Assembly (NCBI GenBank): GCA_023052935.1
Contig: CM041292.1
Location: forward strand, 176,348,111 to 176,412,110
DNA: 64,000 bases
From: Piezodorus guildinii
Taxonomy: Eukaryota > Arthropoda > Insecta > Hemiptera > Pentatomidae
Direction: 5' to 3'
Position numbers and translations under genes: made by a program
In this document: in pieces, positions 20,596 to 30,850 of the stretch
Layout of the letters: the number at the start of each line of letters is the position of its first letter
Position numbering within the stretch: the first letter of the stretch is position 1
The notes under the pieces: model-generated
The model's input: only the letters and a program-made list of their open reading frames with translations
Told to the model about the DNA's origin: nothing
The model's database searches: none

Positions 20596-22372
20596 CAAAT
20601 TTATGTGGCTGCAAGAAGAAAAACTATGAAAAAACTTAATTGAACCGAAGCGAGGCAATTAAGTTGTTTAAAACAGCCCAAAAACTAATTATTAGGGCAA
20701 AACTATTGTTAAAAATAATAGCAGTGATTCCATACGTACTAATTGAACCAATAAAAATGCACAAAATGAGGAAAACAATAAATTAATGCTGATATAATAG
20801 CTATAATATATATAATAGAGGTTAGCTACTTCTGCTGTATAGTAGGAAATATAGAAGCATTTGGAATGAAATGAAAGGAAAGGTGATATCTGCTTTCAGA
20901 AGATATAGTACGTTTTGGAAGAAAATGTTTTAGTACCTTTCAGAATGAAATGATATGTGAATTTAGTATCTTTTGGAATAAAATGAAATGTGGATTTAGT
21001 ATCTTTGGGAATGAAATGGAATTTTCCAATACGTTTTTAATAGATTTTTATGTTTTTAGATAAAATCTGATGATAGATTTTGATAATACTAAACCATTAG
21101 TATATAAATTTGTCAAAATATCAATTATAAAATGTCCTTTAGTACCTTTTGGAAATCAACGTCTCAATTGTCTTAATTTAAACTTGCTTAACTAATTATT
21201 AAGGAATTGTTATTACTAAATTGAATATATAGAGAGGGATATTTGTATACAAAAGTGCTTGGACTAAAGCTCAAGCCCGTAGCAGATACAGTCAGTGTTG
21301 AGGTAGCATCTAGTGGTTAAGCATGGCCGGCTAAATTCTGCGATCAAAACAAGTGAATCCGTCAAGTGTGAACCGTGTTAAAGAGCTGACAGCATCTGTC
21401 TTAGGAATTGTTTCTGAAATGGCCCCGATACCTTCTTTTTACATTTTTATTAATTTATTTACATGTGTATTATGTTAATTTTTAATACTTTTCTTAAATT
21501 TACTTCATATTTATATCTCATTTATATGTATATAATAAAGTTGTAAATTTCAATAAATATAATTTTTGAAAAAATATCAGCAATTAAGAATAGTAATACA
21601 GATGTAATTTATACCCTTTAAATACTAAAAAAAATATATATATAAATTATCTCAAATACAAATCTGTAGAACATAATGGAGATTGTGATAAAAGGGTTTA
21701 TCTTAAGTGACCGTCGTAAATAATTATTTGAGTTTTATTATTTTTTTTATCTGAAATAAATTTTCCTTTGGAACTCAGTGAAATTCTCTCGACTTGATTT
21801 GAAAGTTTCAAAATTTATTTTAAGATGTGTGGTAAGTGAAAGTCAAGTGCTTTTTTTTCCTTTAGTACAACTTAAGATTTGAAAATAAAAATGAAGTAAA
21901 TAGAACTTCCAGCCGACGACTTTTTTGGTTGAAGGTCAGGATAAATCTGTTTACTTTCTCTGCTCTATTTATTTATTTTTTTTTCAAGTCTCAGAAGAAA
22001 GGTATCGAAAAGATCTAAGGGTTGAAAATATTTCTTGGTATCTGTAAGAGGAGACTTATAGCCCCGAGTATTGGGCCAACTTCCCTCCAACAAGTTTCTT
22101 TCAAGTTTAGTTGAGCCATTTTCGATTTATTATCACTTTTCTTCCGAACTGTTAAGCCTCACTTAGAAGTTTTGAAAAGGCTTCTGGAATTATTAGTTTC
22201 ACTGAAGCGGATATTGTAAGCTCTGTAGCAGCTGTATTTGGTCATTACTTATAATGCTTTTCGCAATATTTTCGTCACTGTTTATACTTTATTTAAGACA
22301 ATTTATCAGTCTCAAAAGTATATACGCAGTATAATTTTAGATTCCGTTCAGAAAAAGTGAAGTAAAGCTTTT
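20596..22372. other. AT-rich tract with degenerate short repeats, no gene
   Basis: Between about 20860 and 21020 the phrase ttttggaat-aaatgaaa recurs with tttagtatc roughly every 50 bp, a decayed minisatellite. The rest has no recognised coding or RNA feature. A tRNA-like phrase near 21310 (tagtggttaagcatgg) lacks a B box. Confidence 0.4.
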
Positions 22373-23272
22373 TACTTTCACTTACTATATACAGTAAGGG
22401 AAAGTATTCCGATCGTGAAAATTTTCGAATTCCAGTTTTCAACGGAAATACACTTTTTAGGGTCCCCTGAGTCCAAATAACCAAGTCCCGCAAAAAGGTC
22501 TGTGTGTGTGTGTGTGTGGTTACTCCCGGGCGGAAACGAAAAGTTCTATGAAACTGAAATTTCATATTTAAAACAACTATACCCCCGAGATGTTACAAAA
22601 ACTTCTTCATGAAAATCGGCTTACCAGAAGAGCCACTTAATACCATGCATTTTGCACCTTTTTATGATTTTCTCGAAAACGGTTTCGACGATTTTGATTA
22701 AACGCGCTATATCGATGTAAAATTTAATAGGCTTAAACGTCATATAGATTTCATTCTGATTAAATTAGTCTGACAGGGCTTAAATGCCGATATTTTAAAT
22801 TTTCTATCTCTCAAGTACCTTTAATTTCGCATATTTTATAAAAGTAAATATATTTTCTTGTTACCACCGATGAAAAACACATAAATATATAAGTTGAACG
22901 AATTCGATATCTAACTAAAGGAGAAAACTGAAAAAATATTTGTTTAATACATTTTTTTATTTTGAGCATAGCAATAGAAATATACACCTACGATATACCG
23001 TAGGAAAGCTAAAGATTTTAGAATAAATATTATCTAATGCACAATTAAGTTAATAAAGAGTGATGAAAATCAGATAAAACTTATTATTTTAGATAATAAT
23101 GGAATAGATTTTTTAAATAAAAGACTTGTGTCTATAGAATTCAATTTAATTAATTCTTTAATAGTTTCACGTATTTTTATCTCTAACTGTATTTGAAAAT
23201 TCTTTTATTGATTTTAAAAATTGAGGTAAGTGAAAGTCGTGTGTTGCCCGCACTAGATTTTTTTTTCTTTCT
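22373..23272 (+). repeat. Repeat family X, reference full-length copy (about 900 bp)
   Basis: Order of parts: subterminal repeat ctttcacttac; AT hairpin arm; block gtattccgatcgtgaaaa; block gggtcccctgagtccaaat; GT microsatellite (22500-22518); block ctgaaatttcatatttaaa; block taccatgcattttgcacc; block gattaaacgcgctatatcga; AT-rich middle; distal third; complementary subterminal repeat gtaagtgaaag; terminal tcgtgtgttgcccgcac and T-run. No reading frame is conserved among copies. About 20 full or partial copies occur in this window in both orientations. Non-autonomous; similar in plan to Helentron-type DINE/HINE elements (inference). Confidence 0.85.
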
Positions 23273-23680
23273 AGTTAAAATTGATCTTCAAATTCTTACA
23301 AATATTATCAATAACTATTAAAAATACCATTTTTATTGACAACAACCAAATTCCTCAGACCAACTCTGTACATTACCTAGGACTGACACTCGATCGAGGG
23401 ATGATTTGGGGCCCACATGTCAAGATGAAAAGACAGACGCTCAGTGACTGAAAGTAATATACTATCTTTTATCTAAATTAGACATAAAACTAAATACATA
23501 CACATACCTTCTTAAGCCTTCTAAGGATTTATGCTTCAGAGATTTTAGGTTCAGCAAAAAAGACTCACATACAAAAACTGCAATAATTTCAATCTAAAAT
23601 TTTAAGATGAGGAAGATGGTTGGGGGTGCGGTCATAAAATAGAAACACACATTTAAAACAAGTGCTATTTTAATTATGTG

Positions 23681-23717
23681 CCGACGTTTCGGCCTGCATT
23701 GTGGGCCTTCATCAGGA
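23681..23717 (-). ncRNA. Hammerhead ribozyme-like motif
   Basis: The minus strand reads CTGATGA (23715-23709), a stem II candidate AGGCC...GGCC, then GAAAC and GTC (23690-23683). These are the conserved core elements of a type I hammerhead in canonical order. Penelope-like elements are known to carry minimal hammerheads in their terminal segments. Stem I flanks pair poorly here, so self-cleavage is doubtful. The ribozyme strand is opposite to the adjoining open frame. Confidence 0.5.
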
Positions 23718-23775
23718 TTGACTCTGAGACGGTGTCTAAAGAAGTTTCTCAACGGTCAACAAAAACTCCATCATT

Positions 23776-24259
23776 ATGAAGCAAGCAGTTAGCAACCAAT
23801 TGACTCTTCGCCGTAGTAACCGATTAGCAAATAAAAGATCTCCTAATGGCGCTACCTTGACATCTCAACATTCTTCAATTCACACTTCGTTTTCTTGTCA
23901 TCAAATTTCACCTACATCTCTTGTAAATCCTTCCTCTCCACCCGTCTCTTCTTCTACTCAATTAAATTTGTCTTTTTCTTCCCTAAAATCCTCCTTCTCT
24001 CATCTTAAATCTCAGTTTAATTTATTCTCCAATCTAGCTAACAGTTTAGAACAAAGGATCTATCTCTTAAATTGTCGATCCAATACAATTTTTCCAAAAT
24101 TCATAGAATATTCTTTAAATCATATCATAACTTCAAAATCACCTATTCCAAAATTAGCATCATTGGCTCTTAAATTTAAAAAATCCCTTCTAAATATTGA
24201 AAGCAGAGAATACATCTTACAGTTTAATTCCCTAAATAACAAAATATCCACTCTTAAAG
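23776..24259 (+). pseudogene. Penelope-like ORF, N-terminal piece (truncated)
   Basis: The 161 codons of inserted DNA begin MKQAVSNQLTLRRSNRLANK, a basic stretch. A Ser/Thr/Pro-rich linker follows, then a helical region (FSNLANSLEQRIYLLNCRSN, FPKFIEYSLNHIITSKSPIP, LALKFKKSLLNIESREYIL). The helical part, with a Cys and a following FPKF, resembles the region before the RT domain in Penelope-like proteins. The frame then runs by chance into Jockey codons (RLKTTAPWYVKN) and stops at 24339, making a chimeric frame that is probably not a real protein. Assignment depends on the adjoining terminal segment. Confidence 0.5.
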
Positions 24260-24630
24260 TTTTAAGACTTAAAACGACAGCTCCTTGGTACGTAAAGAAC
24301 AGAACCCTACAGTTGGGACTTACATCAACCACCAGTTGACCAACATATACGAACACTCTATTCTCTTTTCCACAGTAAACTTTACGGACACGACAATAGA
24401 CTGATTAACGACATGTCAAAAGCTGAAATGCCAGTCAGAAGAAGGCTAAAACGAAGCTGGATGAGAGACCTCCTCTGCTAAATTAAAACCTAGGAAGGCG
24501 TGCTATTGGGCAATGTCCTTCTCCATGCCTTACATGTCTGATATCACTATTTATAGAGCACATTTGCTAATTGCCAGATAGCTTCTGACAGGTTTGAATA
24601 AAGATATGAAGAGAAAAATAAAAAAATACG

Positions 24631-24943
24631 ACTCTAAAAGTATATATAAATAATGCTACAACACAGCTGTAACATTATACTGTATATAGTTAATTATTTT
24701 TATTTCTTCCTATGTTTTCATATTTTATCAATGAATTATTTTTATAATTATATGAAAAGATATACGTTTCATCACAACAATATAACATATAACGTTTTAT
24801 AATATTATGTTAACACAATAGATTTTATCAAATTATCAATAATTAAAATTTATTATTGAAGAGAAAGGTGGATTTCAGTTTCAAGATTTCAATCTGAGAT
24901 ATCTGCTAAATAATTTTTAACAGAAATTTAGTACTATATAAGT

Positions 24944-24947
<4 letters not shown>
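24631..24947. other. No recognisable feature
   Basis: AT-rich DNA between LINE end and microsatellite. Confidence 0.35.

Positions 24948-24977
<30 letters not shown>
24948..24977. repeat. TA microsatellite
   Basis: About 14 TA units, just upstream of the SINE at 24989. Confidence 0.9.
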
Positions 24978-24980
<3 letters not shown>

Positions 24981-24988
24981 TAACATAA

Positions 24989-25290
24989 GGGCGGCGTGGC
25001 CTAGTGGATAGAGAATTAGGCCACTGTTCTTCAAGTCTCTGGTTCGAATCCCGATCGTGGCAGAAATATTTATTCTGTTATTTCGGTCGTGGAGCGACAG
25101 AGTGACCATATCCTTCTCCGGATAGTGAGGCCCTCCTGGGACACACCCAGCATCTATAAAGTGGGTACCCGAAACTACGGAAACTCTGAGGAAAGAATGT
25201 GATTTAGGCCTGATCACCTCTTTGTACGGTCGTTGGACGTGAAAAAGTACAAATCTGTATAATTACTAGACCCGAGACACTTCATTTTAC
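24989..25290 (+). mobile_element. tRNA-derived SINE (family A), copy 3
   Basis: A box tggcctagtggatagag and B box ggttcgaatcc. The shared body includes ttattctgtta, taaagtgggtaccc and gcctgatcacctctttg. The end is T-rich. Same family as 4275-4600. Confidence 0.88.
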
Positions 25291-25449
25291 TTTTTCCTTT
25301 ATCAAGTATATGTATTATTATTATTTTTCACTTAGCATTATTTTTCTCTTATTATTTTTCGTATAAGAGCTCAAAGTAAATATTATAATTTAAATGTTAT
25401 CCTCGCAATAAAGGCTTTATTTATTTATTCATTCTTCCATTCACATATA

Positions 25450-25451
<2 letters not shown>

Positions 25452-25517
<66 letters not shown>
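25452..25517. repeat. TA microsatellite
   Basis: About 33 TA units. Confidence 0.95.
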
Positions 25518-25521
<4 letters not shown>

Positions 25522-25854
25522 TCACAGTATATAACTTACCAAATCCCGACCGCATTAAGACTCAAACATTGAGCCATTATTTTTTGGCCCCCCGTTACAA
25601 AATCATATAACAATTTCAAGTCCATTAACAAGGTTTCTGTGAGAATTTCATAAAAGGCATATAGGGTAATATTACTCTATAATGGCATTTAGCGGACTCT
25701 GTTTTCTTCGTAAGTGGGACAGTGAGAGAGGAAATGAAAAGATTCCTCTAACGCCTCTCTATCGCTTCTGGTCCAATGTAATACCTCTGCAGACATACAC
25801 TGCGTCATTAGATAGCGGAAGGTCCTTGTTAGCAAAGACCTTATTGTACCATGG

Positions 25855-25858
<4 letters not shown>
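25518..25858. other. Moderate-complexity tract, no gene called
   Basis: Less AT-rich than its surroundings (25680-25850). An open plus frame at 25682-25903 begins MAFSGLCFLRKWDSERGN but runs into the TA microsatellite and shows no domain. It could be an old element or an untranslated exon; unsupported. Confidence 0.3.

Positions 25859-25902
<44 letters not shown>
25859..25902. repeat. TA microsatellite
   Basis: About 22 TA units. Confidence 0.95.
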
Positions 25903-25909
<7 letters not shown>

Positions 25910-26000
25910 ACCTATATTGAGGGTGTATAGTCGACTGTAGAAACTATTATAGGTGGAAATAATCAGGAGTCAGTCTTATTTTATATGTATTTTAATTTTG

Positions 26001-26038
26001 CCGGCGTTTCGGCTCAAGCTTGTGAACCATCATCAGGG
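26001..26038 (-). ncRNA. Hammerhead-like motif in Penelope-like terminal segment
   Basis: The minus strand reads CTGATGA (26036-26030), stem II GGTTC...GAGCC, GAAAC, then GCC where GTC would be expected at the cleavage site. Without the U before the cleaved base, cleavage is unlikely. Outer flanks pair over three base pairs only. Confidence 0.5.
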
Positions 26039-26594
26039 CTACAAACATCAGAACAAAAGAGAAACATATTAATATTAATGTGGTAATGAAAAAAAAAAAT
26101 AAACTGATAATGATATCATTTAAAATACATTAAAACAGAAAATATACCAACATACATAAATATTATAAGTACAAATAATGATAATATGATTAACATAAAA
26201 GCAAAACTATAGACTTTAATATAGAAGTAAAATAAAAAAATTATATATAAACGTACCATTACTAAGCCATGTCCAAGCATAAACTGAGGAAAACTGAAAA
26301 CAGGTGGTATGGAGAGGGGTTCAAGTAAAAACCACTGATGGTTTTCCACTCTAAATATAAATACTACAGCTTGTCTTTGTTTTAATTTTTTTTTACAAAA
26401 TAATACAATGGAAAAACAAAACAAAAATGAACAATAAGGCTCTACATTTTTAACAGAAAATTATAAACACTAGAATCTGAGGTATATAAAAAACAAAAAA
26501 CATCAAAAAGTTTCATAAACGAAAAGAAAAATACACAATAAATAAAATATAGATTATGCAATAAAGAAAGAAAGTTATAACTTTAGGAGACAAA

Positions 26595-26765
26595 AGAAGT
26601 TGGCATACAAGGGGAAGATTATTTCTTTGTCTGTTTTATGATTGTCGGTTACTCGATCTTTTTCCATACGGGTAGCTTCTGGGAGGAGTCACTTTTTGTA
26701 GTTAGGTGTGGTGGTTAGGATTTCAGGATTATCAAAATGAAAATGATGGTCACAAGCTTCAGCCG
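26595..26765 (-). pseudogene. GIY-YIG endonuclease C-terminal remnant of Penelope-like protein
   Basis: The minus strand encodes EACDHHFHFDNPEILTTTPN, YKK, one stop, then LLPEATRMEKDRVTDNHKTD. The H-x-F-x-F/D-N-P-x-I-L stretch followed by R/K-x-x-x-E-A and a later N is the end of the GIY-YIG domain attached to the reverse transcriptase of Penelope-like elements. The active-site part (GIY, YIG) is missing. Inactive. Confidence 0.55.
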
Positions 26766-26825
26766 AAACGTCTGCAAAATTAAAATATTTAAAAAGTTCT
26801 GATTATTTCCATCTAAGTATAATAT

Positions 26826-27248
26826 ATAAGATGATGTTTTTTAATTAAATTACCCATTGGTAGAACTTAAATGATTAATTTAAGTCAGGAGATTTCGCGA
26901 GAATTTTTTTAATCTCCTCGAAGTATTTCCGAAAGTGAGTTTGGAATTGAAATAGGTAAGTACTCTTCTCAGGGTCCTGGGCATCCTCGCTATGACAGGA
27001 AAATTATTTATTAAGTTATTTTATTTATTACCCACTTAATAAATAAATGTACCTAAAATGTAAAGAAAAGAACGAGGCAGACGAACGTAAACTTCGACTA
27101 ATCACCTTCTTGCATAGCTGTTGCCATATAAATAGTCTGAATATCTCTACGTACTTTCAAAGAGAGCATTTCAAGTGTGTCTCACCGATTTTGTTTACAA
27201 TTTATTTGTTTGGATTCAATTTCCAATTATGAAGAATATATCACATTC
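26826..27248. other. No recognisable feature
   Basis: Moderate AT content. A 61-codon plus frame at 27047-27232 has no recognised domain. Confidence 0.35.
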
Positions 27249-27607
27249 AAATAAAATCTTCGGAACAATCTCTTCTTTTTAATTTTGTTTATTAATTCAT
27301 TAATATTACAATTAACGTTTCGAAGTTTATATTATGTCTTCAGAATCATTGGTCAGAAACTAATTTAGACCAATATTGAAAGATATGGATTTTTGTAAGT
27401 AATAATAAAATTTGTTATATTGTGATAGACAATTATTGAATTGTGATTTTTATTATTGTTAATTGTTGAAATGTAAACTAATATTAAACTGTTATTAGTT
27501 GCTGGCCAATGATTCTGAAGATAAGGCATATAAACCTCGAAAAGTTAATGTAATATTAATGAAATAATAAATAATATTAAAAAGAAGAGATTTTTTGGAA
27601 GATTTTA
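27249..27607. repeat. 359-bp imperfect palindrome with Penelope-type arms
   Basis: The left arm (27249-27365) and right arm (27495-27607) are complementary over about 115 bp: tctcttctttttaat, cattaatattaca, gtttatatt/gtttatatg, cttcagaatcattgg. The spacer is about 130 bp. The arms contain acgtttcgaagttta and tcttcagaatc, a variant of the ACGTTTCG...CTTCAGG motif found in Penelope-like terminal segments. Likely two inverted terminal segments of a second subfamily with little between them. Confidence 0.65.
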
Positions 27608-27626
27608 TTAATTTGTCGTTTTTTAT

Positions 27627-28441
27627 TTTCACTTACTAAATATAGTAAGGGAAAGTAATGCGATCGCAAAAAAATTTCGAGTTCCAGTTTTCAACGGAAA
27701 CACACCTTTTAGGGACCCCTGAGTACTAATGACCAAGTCCCGCTAAAGGTCTGTGTGTGTGTGTCCCGGGCGGAAACGAAAAGTCCTATGAAACTGAAAT
27801 TTCATATTTAAGACTAATATACACCCGAAATATTACAAAAACTTTTTCATCAAGATCGGCCAACTAGAAGTGTCACTTTATACCATGCATTTTGCACCTT
27901 TTTACGATATTTTTAAAAACAGCTCATTCGATTTTGATTAAACTCCCTATATCGATGTAAAATTAAACGGGTTTTCATATCATGTATGTTTTATTCTGAT
28001 TGAAATAGTCTGACAGGGCTTCAATGCCGATATTTTAAAATTTCTTCCACTAAAGTACCTTTAATTTTGTAGATTCGAAATAAATAACCATATCGTTTGA
28101 TTAGGATTGCTAAAAAACAGGTCAATATGGATGTTGAGCGAAATTGAAAAACAACTAAAGGAGAAAACTGAAAACATATTTTTAATACAATTTTTTGTTT
28201 TGTTTTCAAGCTTTTAAAAGTTAATAGAGAGTGATGAAAAGCCGATAAAACTAAGTAATTATTTTAGAGATGAATAGAATATATTTTTTAATAAAACACA
28301 TGTTTCTATAGAAATTCCATTTAATTAATTCATTAATGGCTTCACTCATTTTTATCTCTTTCCGTCTTTGAAAATTGTTTAATCGATTCTAAAAACGTAG
28401 GTAAGTGAAAGTCGTGTGTTGCCCGCACCAGATTTTTTTTC
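27627..28441 (+). repeat. Repeat family X, full-length copy
   Basis: About 815 bp. Starts tttcacttactaaatatagt, has a short GT tract at 27750-27762 and ends ggtaagtgaaagtcgtgtgt then tgcccgcaccagat plus T-run. All blocks of the reference copy are present, in order. No coding capacity. Confidence 0.85.
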
Positions 28442-28858
28442 TTTGTGGAAATAAAATAATGAAACTTTATTCCTTTCCTTGTGATTCCAAGACCCTTTGT
28501 GGGTCGATGTGATACAAATATATTTGTGTGGGTGTTTTTAATTAATTTTACTTTAAAAGGATAAGTCGTAGAGAACTGAAATTATACCTTTAGCTTAACT
28601 TTCAACTCCTTCCGAAGCCAAACCTTACCATTGATAAATCCACGACGCCCCTCATTATAATGAGAATAGAGGTATCGATAAAGACTCCAATATTCCAGAT
28701 TGAAAAATAAGTATCTCCTCTTACAAATCCACTACCCCACGCAATCCTCATTTGAATTATATGAAAAGGCTAGAACGTTGAATTTCCATAACTTCTTTCT
28801 CTAAAGAATCATTGATTGTGTTAATTTTCAATAATCAACAATTTCCCAACGTTTGTTC
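28442..28858. other. No recognisable feature
   Basis: Nothing supported. AT-rich. Confidence 0.35.
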
Positions 28859-28985
28859 ATTTAATATCACTCTATGCTACTGTGGCTAATCGGACGATGC
28901 TACGGTGGAAGTCTTGAATTTCGCCTATCTAGGTTTAATTAGGATAGGGATCGAGTGCTTGATATGGCAGAGATTCACGTCCAAC
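28859..28985 (-). repeat. SINE family B body fragment
   Basis: Tags tgctactgtggctaatcgga, cgatgctac, gtttaattaggatagggatc match the body seen in the left arm of the fold-back at 38562-39288. The tRNA-like head is not present. Confidence 0.6.
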
Positions 28986-29813
28986 TATTTACGTCCCCTC
29001 CGAACGACGCAGTGGGGAAAACAGCTGTTATAGGAGTGCGAAATTCATAATGATCACAAAAATGTTTAAAAACTTTTGAATGCACCCTTAAAATATATTA
29101 AATTAAGTAATATCACCATTGTCAATCCAGCCAACAAGTTGGTTATTTGTTTTTCATAGAAATATACTTGAATATGAAAAAAAAAAAAATCTCTTATAGA
29201 AAAAATGTTTCCCTAGTTTTGAACCAATTTTTTTATTTATTTTTTTATTTTATTGAATTGTTATCCACATTTCCCGATTGATGGAAAATGTCCACTAGGG
29301 ATTAATGAATGTATATTATGGCGTAGGTCGCATATACGAATTATGGTTTGTTTATACTTACCTGTAGATAATGTTTCTAATTGTTCTTCCGAATTTTGAA
29401 TTTTTCAGTCGTAAGACACCACAGCGCGACACCATTGAGATTCAATGGTTTTTGGATTCTACACTCTAGGAAATGTCCAAATAGATCAAAATATCGAAGA
29501 TTTTGAATATTCAATACTTTCTTCACGCAAGGAGTAAAAATAAAAAAAGGAGTTTCTAAAAAAAGTATTATATGAGTAATATATGTAAATATCGATGCAG
29601 CAAATAACCGCAGATGATTCTTGTAAAAATTGTTTTAGCAGTCTATTTAAAAAGAGTGTTTGTTGGATTCAAAGTGAATCTAGTTGAATCTTATAGAGTG
29701 TAGAAATGATAGAAAGTAAAATTTCCAAAAATTACAAAATTCATATGTACCATGGTATTTTAATTATTAATTTTGTATATGTCATCTTCAATTAAAGCTG
29801 CGATTTATGATTA
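28986..29813. other. No recognisable feature
   Basis: AT-rich with A/T homopolymers. No supported feature. Confidence 0.35.
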
Positions 29814-30850
29814 ATTTTTTTTTTCTTTATACCTTTATTTACACCTGTCAGAAGCTATCTGGCAATCAGCAAATGTGCTCTATAAATAGTGATATCAGAC
29901 ATGTAAGGCATGGAGAAGGACATTGCCTAGTAGCACCCCTTCCTAGGTTTTAATTCAGCAGAGGAGGTCTCTCATCCAGCTTTTCTTTAGCCTTCTTCTG
30001 ACTGGCATTTCAGCTTTTGACATGTCGTTAATCAGTCTATTGTCGTGTCCGTTAAGTTTAATGTGAAATCGAGAATAGAGTGTTCGTATATGTTCGTCAA
30101 CTGTTGGTTGCTGTAAGTCCGTATGTAGGGTTCTGTTGTTTACGTACCAAGGAGCTGTCGTTATGAGTCTTAAAATTTTGGACTCAATTGATTGCAGTTT
30201 TTATATGTGAGTCTTTTTTGCTGAACCAAAAATCTGTGAAGCGTAAGTCCATATTGGCTTAAGAAGGTATGTGTATGTATTCAGTTTTTGTCTAATTTTT
30301 AATTTTGATGATTTTGAAAAAAGAGAGTATAGTATTTTCAGTCGGTGGTTGAGAGTCTGTATTTTCATCTTGACATGTGGGCCCCAAGTCATCCTTCGAT
30401 CGAGTGTCAGTCCTAGGTAATGTACAGAGTTTGTCTGAGGAATTCGGTTGTTGTCGATAAAAATTGGTGGGCAAGTGTAAACGTTACGTGTTTTGATTTG
30501 TTGTGATTTAAACGAATTTTCCAAAGATTGTACCAATTTTGCAGTAGCATTAAGTGATTTTGTAGAGTCAGTGAGGCCAGTATGGGATCGCCGTTTGATG
30601 TTAGAATTGCAGTATCGTCCGCGTAAGTAGCAATCAATGTGGTGGGTTGAGTTGGTATGTCATGTGTGTATACAATGTATAGCGTGTATATGATATATAG
30701 TGTATATGAGCGGAGCAAGTATCGATCCTTCCGGTACTCCTGCCAAGACTGGTCGGATTGAAGAAGTTTCTGAGCCCTGCCGAATAGAGAAAAACCTATC
30801 GAAGAGGAAAGAGTGTATAATAAGAAAGTGTACGTTCTTAAGTTTAAAGA
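29814..30850 (-). pseudogene. Jockey-type LINE (family 1), 5'-truncated copy
   Basis: On the minus strand, from 30850: SFLFDRFFSIRQ; AGVPEGSILAPLIYTIY (PQGS motif with E for Q); TYADDTAILTSNGDPILASL with an intact YADD box; NHNKSKHVTFTL; PPIFIDNNRIPQTNSVHYLG; LDRRMTWGPHVKMK; YLLKPIWTYASQIFGSAKK; TTAPWYVNNRTL; HDNRLINDMSKAEMPVRRRL; SWMRDLLC. A 3' UTR and poly(A) (T-run 29815-29824) follow. At least two frameshifts and a stop interrupt it (frames at 30201-30536 and 30413-30718 overlap). It is the longest Jockey-1 copy here, but inactive. Confidence 0.85.

Larger units (their letters stand above)
23607..24259 (+). mobile_element. Penelope-like element, 5' fragment with terminal segment and ORF start
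   Basis: A 653-bp insertion in the Jockey copy, flanked by the 7-bp duplication ttttaag. The first about 170 bp resembles a Penelope pseudo-LTR: it holds ccgacgtttcggcctgcatt and gggccttcatcaggatt, whose complement is a hammerhead-like core. An open frame follows from ATG 23776 and resembles the N-terminal region of Penelope-like reverse transcriptases. The reverse transcriptase core, GIY-YIG nuclease and 3' end are missing. Having only a 5' part with a duplication is unusual for target-primed insertion. Confidence 0.65.
23315..24630 (+). pseudogene. Jockey-type LINE (family 1), split by a Penelope-like insertion
   Basis: The first part (23315-23606) encodes FIDNNQIPQTNSVHYLGLTL, DRGMIWGPHVKMK and the YLLKP/LRIYASEILGSAKK region. 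After the insertion at 23607-24259 the second part (24260-24630) encodes RLKTTAPWYVKNRTLQ, HDNRLINDMSKAEMPVRRRL, KRSWMRDLLC and a stop, then a 3' UTR shared with 29830-29960. The catalytic RT box is absent and there are frameshifts. Not active. The duplication ttttaag (23600-23606, 24260-24266) brackets the insertion. Confidence 0.82.
25941..26825 (-). mobile_element. Penelope-like remnant bounded by inverted terminal segments
   Basis: The left end (aggtggaaataatcag, then tttaattttgccggcgtttc, ggctcaagcttgtgaaccat, catcaggg) reappears inverted at the right end (26740-26823: tgatggtcacaagcttcagc, cgaaacgtctgcaaaattaa, ctgattatttccatct). Just inside the right end the minus strand encodes the tail of a GIY-YIG nuclease domain. 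Inverted pseudo-LTRs, hammerhead-like cores and GIY-YIG residues together indicate a truncated Penelope-like element. The interior from 26045 to 26590 is AT-rich and non-coding. Confidence 0.6.

Noticed and set aside
21290..21370. tRNA-derived SINE head near tagtggttaagcatgg
   Set aside because: A-box-like phrase only; no B box at the right distance and no shared body.
23776..24339. A 187-residue novel host protein
   Set aside because: The last 26 codons are out-of-place Jockey sequence and the rest adjoins a Penelope-type terminal segment inside a bracketed insertion.
26116..26424. 102-codon minus-strand frame rich in Phe, Ile and Leu
   Set aside because: Low-complexity AT-rich DNA inside the Penelope-like remnant; no domain motif seen.
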